Part shown: piece after piece, positions 16,337 to 23,644 of the stretch
Layout of the letters: each line of letters opens with the position of its first letter
How positions within the stretch are numbered: position 1 is the stretch's first letter
DNA from: Jiangella anatolica
GTDB taxonomy: Bacteria; Actinomycetota; Actinomycetes; Jiangellales; Jiangellaceae
Direction of reading: 5' to 3'
DNA: 40,374 bases
Assembly (NCBI RefSeq): GCF_003236295.1
Contig: NZ_POTW01000059.1
Location: 1-40,374, forward strand
Position numbers and translations under genes: made by a program
The notes under the pieces: generated by a model
Told to the model about the DNA's origin: nothing
Databases searched by the model: none
The model's input: only the letters and a program-made list of their open reading frames with translations

Positions 16337-16352
16337 GTAATCATGTAATCAT
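16337..16352 (+). repeat. Tandem 8-bp repeat GTAATCAT x2 at the start of the next gene
   Basis: GTAATCAT occurs twice head-to-tail without a gap, ending six bases before ATG 16359. It is AT-rich in a GC-rich setting and overlaps the zone where a -10 should be (TAATCA at 16338-16343 or 16346-16351). No Shine-Dalgarno sequence lies between it and the ATG, so the transcript may be leaderless. Confidence 0.6.
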
Positions 16353-16358
16353 CGTTGC

Positions 16359-16877
16359 ATGAGTGACACCGACACTGTCGAGCGGATCCGCGGCTGGCTC
16401 ACCGGCCGGCTGCCGGACGACTGGTTCGAGGGCCCGGTCGAGGTGACCGTCGACCGCGAGGAGATCACCGTCGTCGGTCGGATCCCCGCCCCGCCCACCG
16501 AGGACGTCTCCGACGTCGAGCGCGACGCGGCGCTGTCCGGCCGCATCGGCGCGTTCCGTGAGAGCACCCGCGAGCGGCGCATCGAGATCGCCCGCGAGTT
16601 GGAGCACCGCAGCGGCCGCAAGGTCGCCTGGGGCGTCGACTGCGGCGACCGGCGCGAGCTGTTCACCCGCCTCGCGGCACCCGTCATGACCCGGCTGCGC
16701 CAGCCGGAGCGGCGGGTCCTCGACACGCTGGTCGACGCCGGGGTGGCGCGGTCGCGCTCGGAGGCGCTGGCGTGGTGCGTGAAGCTGGTCGCGACGAACG
16801 CGGACGAGTGGCTGGCCGACCTGCGTCAGGCCCTCACCCACGTCGAGGAGGTCAGGGCCGCCGGACCCACCCCGTGA
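16359..16877 (+). CDS. Conserved actinobacterial protein with a ribbon-helix-helix-like C-terminus
   Basis: I do not recognise a named family. The 172-residue protein is hydrophilic with no membrane segment. Residues about 1-60 look like a small alpha/beta unit (RGWLTGRLPDDWFEGPVEVT, EEITVVGRIPAP). Residues about 60-95 are a basic helix (RESTRERRIEIARELEHR). Residues about 108-150 (RQPERRVLDTLVDAGVARSR, then SEALAWCVKLV) have the strand plus two-helix pattern seen in ribbon-helix-helix DNA-binding proteins. The tandem GTAATCAT repeat immediately upstream would suit such a protein as an autoregulatory site. Function remains inference. Confidence 0.72.
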   Translation: MSDTDTVERIRGWLTGRLPDDWFEGPVEVTVDREEITVVGRIPAPPTEDVSDVERDAALSGRIGAFRESTRERRIEIARELEHRSGRKVAWGVDCGDRRELFTRLAAPVMTRLRQPERRVLDTLVDAGVARSRSEALAWCVKLVATNADEWLADLRQALTHVEEVRAAGPTP

Positions 16878-16887
16878 CGCCCGCGGG

Positions 16888-17574
16888 TCAGCTGGCGGCG
16901 ACCGTGCCGACGCTGAACGCGGCCAGCCAGATGCCGACGTGGTGGCTGACGAAGCCGGCGAGTGTGAACGCGTGGAACACCTCGTGGAAGCCGAACCAGC
17001 GCGGCGACGGATTGGGCCGTTTCGTCGCATAGGCGACGGCGCCGAGCGTGTACATGAGGCCGCCGACGATGATCAGCGTGGCCACCGCCGCGCCGCCGTG
17101 GGTGGCGAACTCGGGCAGCCAGAACACCGCCGCCCAGCCCAGCGCCACATAGATGGGCACGTAGAGCCAGCGGGGTGCGCCGGCCCAGAACACCCGGAAC
17201 AGCACGCCGAGCAGCGCGCCCGCCCACACGAGCCAGAGCAGCACGGTCGCGTCGCTCTCGGGCAGCACCAGCAGGGTGAACGGCGTGTACGTGCCGGCGA
17301 TGATCAGGAAGATGTTCGCGTGGTCGAAGCGCCGCAGCACGGCGTGCGCACGCGGCGACCACCGGCCGCGGTGGTAGACGGCGCTGACGCCGAACAGCAG
17401 CGCGGCGGTGAAGGTGTAGATGGCGGCGCTCACCCGGACCTGCGTGGTCGGCGCCACGATGATCAGCACCGTGCCCGCGAGCACCGCCACCGGGAACGTC
17501 CCGGCGTGCAGCCAGCCACGCAGCCGGGGCTTGACCGCCGCGACCGCGTCGCGCACCTGCTCGTCGAACGTCAT
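16888..17574 (-). CDS. trhA: Hemolysin III family membrane protein (TrhA/PAQR-like)
   Basis: The 228-residue protein has seven predicted membrane helices. Family residues are visible: SAVYHRGRW near residues 65-73, RRFDHANIFLIIAGTYTPF near 82-100, and the paired histidines in FHEVFHAFTLAGFVSHHVG near the C-terminus, thought to bind zinc. The ATG at 17574 gives a normal length. Despite the name, most members are not toxins; they are linked to membrane-lipid homeostasis. It is convergent with the RHH-like gene (10-base gap) and divergent from the prenyltransferase gene, the same arrangement as M. tuberculosis Rv1085c/Rv1086. Confidence 0.9.
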   Translation of the reverse strand: MTFDEQVRDAVAAVKPRLRGWLHAGTFPVAVLAGTVLIIVAPTTQVRVSAAIYTFTAALLFGVSAVYHRGRWSPRAHAVLRRFDHANIFLIIAGTYTPFTLLVLPESDATVLLWLVWAGALLGVLFRVFWAGAPRWLYVPIYVALGWAAVFWLPEFATHGGAAVATLIIVGGLMYTLGAVAYATKRPNPSPRWFGFHEVFHAFTLAGFVSHHVGIWLAAFSVGTVAAS

Positions 17575-17616
17575 GAACCCCACCGTACCTGTGAATTCAC
17601 CGCAGATCCGGTCCGG

Positions 17617-17628
17617 GAGAGTACTCTC
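17617..17628. promoter_or_regulatory. 12-bp palindrome between trhA and the prenyltransferase gene
   Basis: GAGAGTACTCTC is a perfect palindrome in the 108-base divergent intergenic region. It contains TACTCT (17622-17627), a possible -10 for the plus-strand gene; by symmetry the same hexamer is present on the other strand. It may be a shared promoter/operator. Confidence 0.4.
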
Positions 17629-17682
17629 GGGCGGGGAAAACGACGTCCGGCCAACGGCCACGAGCTGGAGGTGCATCGGTCG

Positions 17683-18444
17683 ATGGGTCTGGCCGACCTG
17701 CCCTACCGTGTCTACGAGAAGCGCCTGCGGCGCCGCCTCGACCGCGGCCGGCTGCCCCAGCACGTGGCCGTGCTCATGGACGGCAACCGGCGGTGGGCGC
17801 GGGCGCTCAGCGCGCCGACGTCCAGCGGGCACCAGGCGGGTGCGGAGAAGGCGCGCGAGTTCCTCGGCTGGTGCGACGAGCTCGACGTCGGCGTCGTCAC
17901 GCTGTGGATGCTGTCGACGGACAACCTCAACCGGCCCGAGGACGAACTGGTCCCGCTGCTCGGCATCATCGAGAGCCTGATCCAGGACATCGCCGCCAGC
18001 GGCCGCTGGCGGGTGTACCCGATGGGCGCGCTCGACCTGCTGCCGCCGCGCACCGCCACCGTCATCAAGGAGGCGGCCGACCGCACCCGCGAGATCGACG
18101 GCATGCACGTCAACGTCGCGGTCGGCTACGGCGGCCGGCGCGAGATCGCCGACGCCGTCCGAGCGCTGCTGCACGAGCACGCCGCGAAAGGCGCCTCGCT
18201 GGAGGAGGTGGCCGAGGTGGTCACCGTCGAGGGGATCGCCGCACACCTCTACACGAAGGGCCAGCCCGACCCCGACCTCGTGATCCGGGCCAGCGGCGAG
18301 CAGCGGCTGTCCGGCTTCATGCTGTGGCAGAGCGCGAACTCGGAGTTCTACTTCTGCGAGGCGCTCTGGCCCGACTTCCGCCGGGTCGACTTCCTTCGCG
18401 CGCTGCGCTCCTACAGCGAGCGCGAACGCCGCTACGGCCGCTGA
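17683..18444 (+). CDS. Short-chain cis-prenyltransferase (Z-isoprenyl diphosphate synthase, Rv1086-like)
   Basis: The 253-residue protein adds isopentenyl diphosphate in cis configuration to an allylic primer. The catalytic motif HVAVLMDGNRRWAR carries D33 and the phosphate-binding GNRRW at 34-38. LSTDNLNRP is near 80, and the C-terminal family block is RASGEQRLSGFMLWQ. The context, divergent from the hemolysin III gene, points to the Rv1086 group, which makes Z,E-farnesyl diphosphate, rather than the main undecaprenyl/decaprenyl synthase; product length is inference. GGAGG at 17667-17671 precedes ATG 17683 by 11 bases; GTG 17671 is a less likely alternative. Confidence 0.92.
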   Translation: MGLADLPYRVYEKRLRRRLDRGRLPQHVAVLMDGNRRWARALSAPTSSGHQAGAEKAREFLGWCDELDVGVVTLWMLSTDNLNRPEDELVPLLGIIESLIQDIAASGRWRVYPMGALDLLPPRTATVIKEAADRTREIDGMHVNVAVGYGGRREIADAVRALLHEHAAKGASLEEVAEVVTVEGIAAHLYTKGQPDPDLVIRASGEQRLSGFMLWQSANSEFYFCEALWPDFRRVDFLRALRSYSERERRYGR

Positions 18445-18445
18445 G

Positions 18446-18781
18446 CTAACTCGTCCGCTCGCGCGCCCAGGCGGCCAGCGGCTCGAGCGCGTCGTTGAGG
18501 CGCATGCCGTCCTCGGTCAGCGAGTACTCGACGCGAGGCGGGACCTCGTCGTAGGAGACGCGACGCACGACGCCGTCGGCCTCCAGCTCGCGCAGGTGGG
18601 AGGCGAGCACCTTCTCGGTGATCCCCGGAAGCAGCCGGCGCAGTTCGCCGAAGCGGCGCCGGGGGCGCTCGTGGAGGGCCCAGAGGATGAGGACCTTCCA
18701 CTTGCCGCCGATCACCTCCATCGCGGTGTCGATCCCGCAGACGTGTGCGTCCGGTGCGCCCGGCCGGTTCAGCGTCGTCAT
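18446..18781 (-). CDS. HxlR-family winged-helix transcriptional regulator
   Basis: The 111-residue protein shows the complete HxlR pattern. An N-terminal cysteine (HVCGID, residue 15) is followed by GGKWKVLILWAL, FGELRRLLPGITEKVLASHLREL (recognition helix) and the wing PRVEYSLTEDGM. It is convergent with the prenyltransferase (stop codons 2 bases apart) and divergent from the imine-reductase-like gene, its likely target. The cysteine suggests possible redox or electrophile sensing, as in some HxlR proteins; that is inference. Confidence 0.92.
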   Translation of the reverse strand: MTTLNRPGAPDAHVCGIDTAMEVIGGKWKVLILWALHERPRRRFGELRRLLPGITEKVLASHLRELEADGVVRRVSYDEVPPRVEYSLTEDGMRLNDALEPLAAWARERTS

Positions 18782-18831
18782 GCCCCACCCCTCCGACGTG
18801 CTCGCTCACCCCAGGGTAACCACCCACTCCG

Positions 18832-18843
18832 AAGTGCGTACTT
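18832..18843. promoter_or_regulatory. Near-palindrome AAGTGCGTACTT, candidate HxlR operator
   Basis: In the 96-base divergent region, AAGTGC/GTACTT is symmetric at 5 of 6 positions. It is the only clear dyad there and has a size and composition common among HxlR-type operators. Its position is about 35 bases before the imine-reductase-like start and 50 bases before the hxlR-type start. Confidence 0.45.
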
Positions 18844-18877
18844 GATCATCTCCGGGTCTGTGACCAGCCTGGTCGGC

Positions 18878-19759
18878 ATGGCATCGAACACTGTCGAGAA
18901 GACCTCCGTCACGCTGCTGGGCCTCGGCGCGATGGGCTCCGCACTGGCCCGCACCTGGCTCGCCGCCGGCCACGCGGTCACCGTCTGGAACCGCACCCCG
19001 GCCCGTTCCGCGGCGCTCGCCGCCGAGGGCGCCGAGGTGGCGGACAGCGCCGCCGCCGCGGTCGCGGCGAACTCCCTGGTCGTCGTCTGCCTGCTGGACG
19101 ACGCCTCCGTCGACGAGGCGCTGGCCGGCGCCGACCTGGCTGGGCGAGACCTGGTCAACCTGACCACCAGCACCCCTGCTCAGGCGCGGGCTCGCGCCCA
19201 GTCCGCGCGCGAGCTCGGCGCCCGCTACCTGGACGGTGGGATCATGGCCGTCCCGCCGATGATCGGTGTCCCGGAGGCCGGCGGCTTCATCTTCTACAGC
19301 GGCGCGCGGGAGCTGTTCGAGCGGCACCGCGAGACGCTGGGCGTCCCGGCCGGCGCCACCTATGTCGGCGACGACGCGGGCTTCGCGGCCCTGCACGACG
19401 TGGCCCTCCTCAGCGCCATGTACGGCATGTTCGCCGGGATCGCGCACGCCTTCGCCCTCATCCGCAAGGAGGACATCGACCCGGCGTCGCTCGCCCCGCT
19501 GCTCACCGGCTGGCTCGTCGCGATGGCCCCGTCGGCGCACCAGACCGCGGACCAGCTCAGGAGCGGCGACTACACGAAGGGCGTCGTCTCCAACCTCGCC
19601 ATGCAGGTGGCCGGCACGCCGACCTTCCTGAGCACCGCCGAGCAGCAGGGCGTCAGCCCGGAGCTGCTCAGCCCCTACTTCAAGCTGATGCGCCGCCGGC
19701 TGGCCGAGGGCAGCGCGGAGGAGGACCTGACGGGCGTGATCGACCTGCTGCTGCGCTGA
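18878..19759 (+). CDS. NADPH-dependent oxidoreductase of the imine reductase / beta-HAD type
   Basis: The 293-residue protein has the Rossmann motif GLGAMG at residues 15-20 and NRTPARS at 38-44, whose arginine fits the 2'-phosphate of NADPH. It has NLTTSTPAQA near 94-103 and YLDGGIMAVP at 117-126. These match imine reductases more closely than hydroxyisobutyrate dehydrogenases. HDVALL places D174 where R-type imine reductases have their catalytic aspartate, by eye alignment. The classic beta-HAD catalytic lysine block is not obvious. ATG 18878 lacks a clear Shine-Dalgarno sequence. It is divergent from the HxlR regulator. The natural substrate is unknown. Confidence 0.85.
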   Translation: MASNTVEKTSVTLLGLGAMGSALARTWLAAGHAVTVWNRTPARSAALAAEGAEVADSAAAAVAANSLVVVCLLDDASVDEALAGADLAGRDLVNLTTSTPAQARARAQSARELGARYLDGGIMAVPPMIGVPEAGGFIFYSGARELFERHRETLGVPAGATYVGDDAGFAALHDVALLSAMYGMFAGIAHAFALIRKEDIDPASLAPLLTGWLVAMAPSAHQTADQLRSGDYTKGVVSNLAMQVAGTPTFLSTAEQQGVSPELLSPYFKLMRRRLAEGSAEEDLTGVIDLLLR

Positions 19760-19771
19760 GCGACCGGTGCT

Positions 19772-20368
19772 TCACCACAGGCCGTGCGCCGCCGTCGCCG
19801 TGGCGTCGCGGCCGAGGAAGGCCAGCAGCCGCACACCCGGATCGTCGCCCTCGCGGCCGCCCAGCGGCGGGGCGAACCGGGCCGGGCGGTCGGCCTCGTC
19901 GACCAGCACGCTCGACACGCCCAGCAGGCGCAGCGCGAACGACGGCGGCAGCGGCCGGTCCGCGCCGCAGGCCCGGGCCACGTCCCAGCCGTGCACGGCG
20001 ATCTCCAGCGCGCCGGTCGCGGCGACCGCGCGGGCGCTCAGCCACCGGTCCCCGACGGCGACGACGTCCGGCCCGGCGCCGGCCGCGCATCGTCCGGCCA
20101 GCAGCGACGCCCGCCGGCGCACGGCGCCGATGGGGTCCGCCGGCGCGTCGGCGTCGCCGGCGAACGGCGCGCTCACCCGGCCGGCCCCCGTCGCCTCCAG
20201 CAGCGCCAGCAGCGAGTCGTTCAGGTGCCGCAGCAACGCCAGCAGGTCCCAGCCGGCGCACGGCGTGGGCCGGGCGAGCAGGGCCGGGCGCACCAGCGCC
20301 AGACTGCCGGCCAGATAGCCGAGCGCCCGGTCGAGCAGCTCGGCCCCGTCGGCCGGCGGACCGGTCAC
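19772..20368 (-). CDS. TIGR03086-type protein (mycothiol-dependent maleylpyruvate isomerase / DinB-like fold)
   Basis: The 198-residue protein shows the helical-bundle pattern of the MDMPI N-terminal/DinB-like superfamily. It has LLDRALGYLAGSLALV at the start, PTPCAGWDLLALLRHLNDSL (first metal-type histidine in the conserved W-LL-H context) near 34-54, and ALEIAVHGWDVARACG near 120-135 with a second conserved histidine. The GTG start overlaps the sigma-factor stop by 4 bases (GTGA), so it is translationally coupled as the last gene of the VOC-sigma operon. Members bind divalent metal and some use mycothiol, but no substrate can be named here. Confidence 0.8.
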   Translation of the reverse strand: MTGPPADGAELLDRALGYLAGSLALVRPALLARPTPCAGWDLLALLRHLNDSLLALLEATGAGRVSAPFAGDADAPADPIGAVRRRASLLAGRCAAGAGPDVVAVGDRWLSARAVAATGALEIAVHGWDVARACGADRPLPPSFALRLLGVSSVLVDEADRPARFAPPLGGREGDDPGVRLLAFLGRDATATAAHGLW

Positions 20369-21387
20369 GGCAACACGTCCGGCAGCCCGAACGGCCCGAA
20401 CAGGCCGACGTCGAAGAACTGCGCGACGTGCGTGATGCCGGCCGTGCCCATCGACACGACCTGGACCGCGAACGGGCGGTAGACGCCGTCGAGATCGCGC
20501 AGGTACTGGGCCAGCGCCGGCTGCCCGTTGGCGGACGTGCGGACGATGCGAATGTCGCCGGCGGCCTTCATGGGGCACTGGACGAGGATCAGCTCGGCGA
20601 TGTCGGCCGGCCCGACGAACCAGGCGGCGAACGGCGGCATCTCCCAGACGGCGTCCGCGGTCATCAGCCGCACCAGCGCGTCGACGTCGTAGGCCTCGAA
20701 CGCGGTGACGTACTGCTTGAGCAGCTCCTCGTGCTCCGGCGAGAGCGGCTCGACGGCGTCGTCCTCGGCCGGCGCGACCTTGTCCAGCTGGGCGTGCGCC
20801 CGCTGCAGCGCGCTGTTCACCGCCGCCGTCGACGTGTCCAGCAGGTCGGCGACCTCTGCGGCCTTCCACCTGAGCACGTCGCGCAGCAGCAGGACGGCGC
20901 GCTGCCGCGGCGGCAGGTGCTGCAGCGCCGCGACCAGCGCCAGCCGGATGCTGTCGCGCGAGGTGACGACGGTGGCCGGGTCGACGCCGGCCCCGTCGCC
21001 GACCAGGACGTCGGGCAGCGGCTCCAGCCACGGCACCTCGGACCGCTCGATCAGGTCGCCGGAGGGCTCGGCGCTCGGGCCGCCGAGGCCGGTCGGCATC
21101 GGTCGCCGGGCGCGGCTCTCCAGCGCGGTGAGGCAGGCGTTGGTCGCGATGCGGTAGAGCCAGGTGCGCAGCGACGAACGGTCCTCGAACCGGTCGTAGG
21201 CCTTCCAGGCTCGCAGGTAGGTCTCCTGCACCAGGTCCTCGGCGTCGTGGACCGAGCCGAGCATGCGGTAGCAGTGCGCCAGCAGCTCGCGCCGGTAGGG
21301 CTGGGCCAGTTGCTGGAAGTCGCCCGTCGTCATCTGCCGACGATACTGCCGGGTGTCGGCGATCGACGGAAGTGCCGTCGCCGTCAT
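20365..21387 (-). CDS. ECF sigma factor with C-terminal SnoaL/NTF2-like domain (SigG-type)
   Basis: The protein is 340 residues from ATG 21387, or 322 from ATG 21333. Region 2 is visible as PYRRELLAHCYRMLGSVHDA, EDLVQETYLRAWKAY and LRTWLYRIATNACL. Region 4 is LPPRQRAVLLLRDVLRWKAA followed by EVADLLDTSTAAVNSAL. From about residue 230 it continues into an NTF2/SnoaL-like domain (YVTAFEAYDVDALVRLMTAD), typical of the SigG/SigJ groups that lack a classical anti-sigma factor and appear regulated by this domain. The 21387 start overlaps the VOC stop by ATGA; the 21333 start fits the family N-terminus better. Neither has a strong ribosome-binding site. Confidence 0.88.
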   Translation of the reverse strand: MTATALPSIADTRQYRRQMTTGDFQQLAQPYRRELLAHCYRMLGSVHDAEDLVQETYLRAWKAYDRFEDRSSLRTWLYRIATNACLTALESRARRPMPTGLGGPSAEPSGDLIERSEVPWLEPLPDVLVGDGAGVDPATVVTSRDSIRLALVAALQHLPPRQRAVLLLRDVLRWKAAEVADLLDTSTAAVNSALQRAHAQLDKVAPAEDDAVEPLSPEHEELLKQYVTAFEAYDVDALVRLMTADAVWEMPPFAAWFVGPADIAELILVQCPMKAAGDIRIVRTSANGQPALAQYLRDLDGVYRPFAVQVVSMGTAGITHVAQFFDVGLFGPFGLPDVLP

Positions 21388-21773
21388 CGTCGCTGCGCCG
21401 CCAGCTCTGCCCGGTGCTCCGCGCTGATCTGGATGAGCTGGACGTAGTTGCCGTCGGGGTCGATCGCGGTGGCGAACAGGCTGCCGTCGCGATCCTCCAG
21501 CGGGGCCAGCCAGCGCACGCCCATCTCGTCCAGCCGGTCGGCCGCGGCGCGGGCGTCGTCGACGTCGAAGTTGAGGATCACGCGGCCGGGCTCGGGGTTG
21601 GCCGGGCCGACGTCGTCGCGCCGGTCGATCATCAGGTGGAAGTCGCCGTAGCGCAGGATCCGGTAGTCGCCGACCCGGGCGTCGTCGGCCGGGGTGAGCG
21701 CCGCGGCGTACCAGGCGCCCAGCCGCTCCGGGTCGGTGCTGGACAGCAGGATGCTGGCGAGGGTGGCGGTCAT
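21384..21773 (-). CDS. VOC-family protein in the sigma-factor operon
   Basis: The 129-residue protein has the two VOC half-folds: TATLASILLSSTDPERLGAW at the start, and LNFDVDDARAAADRLDEMGV then ATAIDPDGNYVQLIQIS at the end. The final strand is the usual 'DPDGN..QLIQ' glyoxalase/bleomycin-resistance motif. ATG 21773 is preceded by AGAGGAG with 7-base spacing. The ribosome-binding site overlaps the perfect palindrome GGAGATCTCC (21775-21784), which could be an operator or a translational hairpin. It is the first gene of a three-gene operon in which every junction is a 4-base overlap. Confidence 0.87.
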   Translation of the reverse strand: MTATLASILLSSTDPERLGAWYAAALTPADDARVGDYRILRYGDFHLMIDRRDDVGPANPEPGRVILNFDVDDARAAADRLDEMGVRWLAPLEDRDGSLFATAIDPDGNYVQLIQISAEHRAELAAQRR

Positions 21774-21871
21774 GGGAGATCTCCTCTCGTGGCGGACGTA
21801 GAGGTAGACCACCGAGCGGGCGGAAAGTCATCGCGCTGACGTTGTCGGCGCCGGCTGGTTGACTGGTGATC

Positions 21872-22687
21872 ATGACCGAACACGCGATCCTGGTCCTCGG
21901 CAGCACCGGCACGGTCGGCCGGCGCCTCGTGGCCCGGCTGGCCGACCTGGGCGCGCCGGTGCGGGCGGCGTCGCGGCGCGGCGACGTGCGCTTCGACTGG
22001 TCCGAGCCGCCCACGTGGGCGCCCGCGCTCGACGGCTCCGACCGGCTGTTCGTCCTGGCGCCCGACGGCGTGCCGGTCGACCCCGCGTTCGTGGCGCAGG
22101 CGGTCGAGTCCGGAGTGCGGCGCATCGTGCTGCTGTCCAGCCGCGGCATCGAGGCGATGGACGACCGGCGGCTGCTCGACGCCGAGGCGGTCGTCCGCGG
22201 GTCCGGCGCCGAGTGGACCATCGTGCGCGCGGACTGGTTCGACCAGAACTTCGACGAGGGCTTCTTCCGGCCCGCGATCCTGGCCGGCGAGCTGGCCATG
22301 CCGCTGGGCGAGCACCGGCAAGCCTTCGTCGACGCCGGCGACATCGCCGCGGTGGCGGCCGCGGCGCTCACGTCCGATGGCCACGGTGGCCGGCGCTACG
22401 ACGTCACCGGGCCGCGGCCGCTCACGTTCGGAGAGGCGGCCGAGATCATCGGCCGGGTGTCCGGCCGGACCGTCCGCTACCGGGGCTCGGCCGAGGAGTA
22501 CATCGCCCAGCAGGAGGCGCTCGGCGAGCCGCGCGAGGCCGCCGAGGGCGCCGTCGCCGTGTTCGCCGCGCTGCGAGCCGCGGGGGAGGAGGGTCCGACG
22601 GACGACGTGCTGCGGGTGACGGGTCAGCCGCCGCTGCCGTTCGAGACCTATGCCGCCGGCGCCGCCGCGGCCGGCGCCTGGGACTGA
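21872..22687 (+). CDS. NmrA/SDR-type NAD(P)-binding protein
   Basis: The 271-residue protein is an atypical short-chain dehydrogenase. The nucleotide-binding motif LVLGSTGTVGRRL is at residues 8-20, with the SSRGIEAMDD and WTIVRADWFDQNFDEGF segments typical of NmrA-like NAD(P)H-binding proteins related to quinone oxidoreductase QorB. The YxxxK catalytic pair of classical SDRs is not evident, so it may be a redox sensor or a quinone reductase. ATG 21872 is chosen over GTG 21866. It is divergent from the VOC-sigma operon, with a 98-base region between them. Confidence 0.85.
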   Translation: MTEHAILVLGSTGTVGRRLVARLADLGAPVRAASRRGDVRFDWSEPPTWAPALDGSDRLFVLAPDGVPVDPAFVAQAVESGVRRIVLLSSRGIEAMDDRRLLDAEAVVRGSGAEWTIVRADWFDQNFDEGFFRPAILAGELAMPLGEHRQAFVDAGDIAAVAAAALTSDGHGGRRYDVTGPRPLTFGEAAEIIGRVSGRTVRYRGSAEEYIAQQEALGEPREAAEGAVAVFAALRAAGEEGPTDDVLRVTGQPPLPFETYAAGAAAAGAWD

Positions 22688-22738
22688 CCGCGGCTGCGCG
22701 AGACCCGGGCGTGCGTGCCCGGCTCAGCGCAGCCGCGG
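22688..22738. terminator. Two-tier hairpin overlapping the end of the downstream permease gene
   Basis: An outer perfect 12-bp stem pairs 22688-22699 with 22727-22738. Inside it, 22705-22710 pairs with 22717-22722 (6 bp). The structure begins directly after the SDR stop (22687) and runs over the stop codon of the convergent permease gene (22724-22726). It probably ends transcription of the plus-strand gene. Confidence 0.6.
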
Positions 22739-23644
22739 GTCCAGGGCGTCGCGGATCAGGTCGCCGAGCACGATGAAGCTGAGCACCGTCAGGCTGAGGA
22801 ACAGCGACGGGAAGATCAGCAGGTGCGGTGCGGCGGCGAAGTCCGTCGACGCGTTCGAGAGCTGCAGGCCCCACGAGATCGCGGGCGCCTGCAGGCCGAC
22901 GCCGAGGAAGGTGAGGGTCGACTCGACGACGATGACGGTGCCGATGTCGAGCGTGACCATCACCATGATCGGCGTGATCGCGTTGGGCAGCACGTGCCGG
23001 CGCAGCAGCCACAGCCTGCTGCCGCCGAGGCCGACCGACGCGCGCACGTAGTCCATGTCGCGGACCTGGATGACGCTGGATCGCATGACCCGCGTCATCG
23101 ACGGCCAGCGGAACATCGCGAGGACCAGCGCGACGACGAGGATGCTGCGCGCCTCGAACGCCGTCAGCACGACCAGCGCGCCGAGCAGGAACGGGAACCC
23201 GAAGAACACGTCGGCGAACCGCGACACGACCGCGTCGACGACCCGGCCGAAGAAGCCGGCCAGGCTGCCCAGGACCAGCGCGAGCACCAGCGTCAGCACC
23301 GTCACGAGCACGCCGACGCTGATCGAGGCCCGGGCGCCGTAGACGACGTTGGCGTAGACGTCGCAGCCCTGCTTGTCGAAGCCGAACGGGTGACCGGGCG
23401 CCGGGCCCTCGGTGCTGCGGGACAGGTCGCAGACCCGCGGGTCGCCGTTGCCGAACCAGCCGGCGAACAGCTGCGGGAAGATCGCCATCAGCAGCAGCAC
23501 GATCACGAGCAACGACCCGACGACGAACAGCGGTCGGCGGCGCAGCTCGCGCCAGGCGTCGCCGACCAGCGTCGACGACTTCCCGGCGGACTCCTCGACG
23601 GGAGCGGCCGGCTCCGTGGTGATGGTGGCGGTGGGGTCACTCAT
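22724..23644 (-). CDS. Peptide-type ABC transporter permease (DppC/OppC family)
   Basis: The 306-residue membrane protein has the OppC-type N-terminal segment (AWRELRRRPLFVVGSLLVIVLL), six predicted helices, and a cytoplasmic EAA-like coupling loop DYVRASVGLGGSRLWLLRRH followed by VLPNAITPIMVMVTLDIG. It ends ALDPRLR, the usual family terminus. ATG 23644 overlaps the DppB-like gene by 8 bases and has GAGGAT at good distance. It is the last gene of a four-gene minus-strand operon. No ATP-binding gene follows; the next gene is convergent. Confidence 0.92.
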   Translation of the reverse strand: MSDPTATITTEPAAPVEESAGKSSTLVGDAWRELRRRPLFVVGSLLVIVLLLMAIFPQLFAGWFGNGDPRVCDLSRSTEGPAPGHPFGFDKQGCDVYANVVYGARASISVGVLVTVLTLVLALVLGSLAGFFGRVVDAVVSRFADVFFGFPFLLGALVVLTAFEARSILVVALVLAMFRWPSMTRVMRSSVIQVRDMDYVRASVGLGGSRLWLLRRHVLPNAITPIMVMVTLDIGTVIVVESTLTFLGVGLQAPAISWGLQLSNASTDFAAAPHLLIFPSLFLSLTVLSFIVLGDLIRDALDPRLR

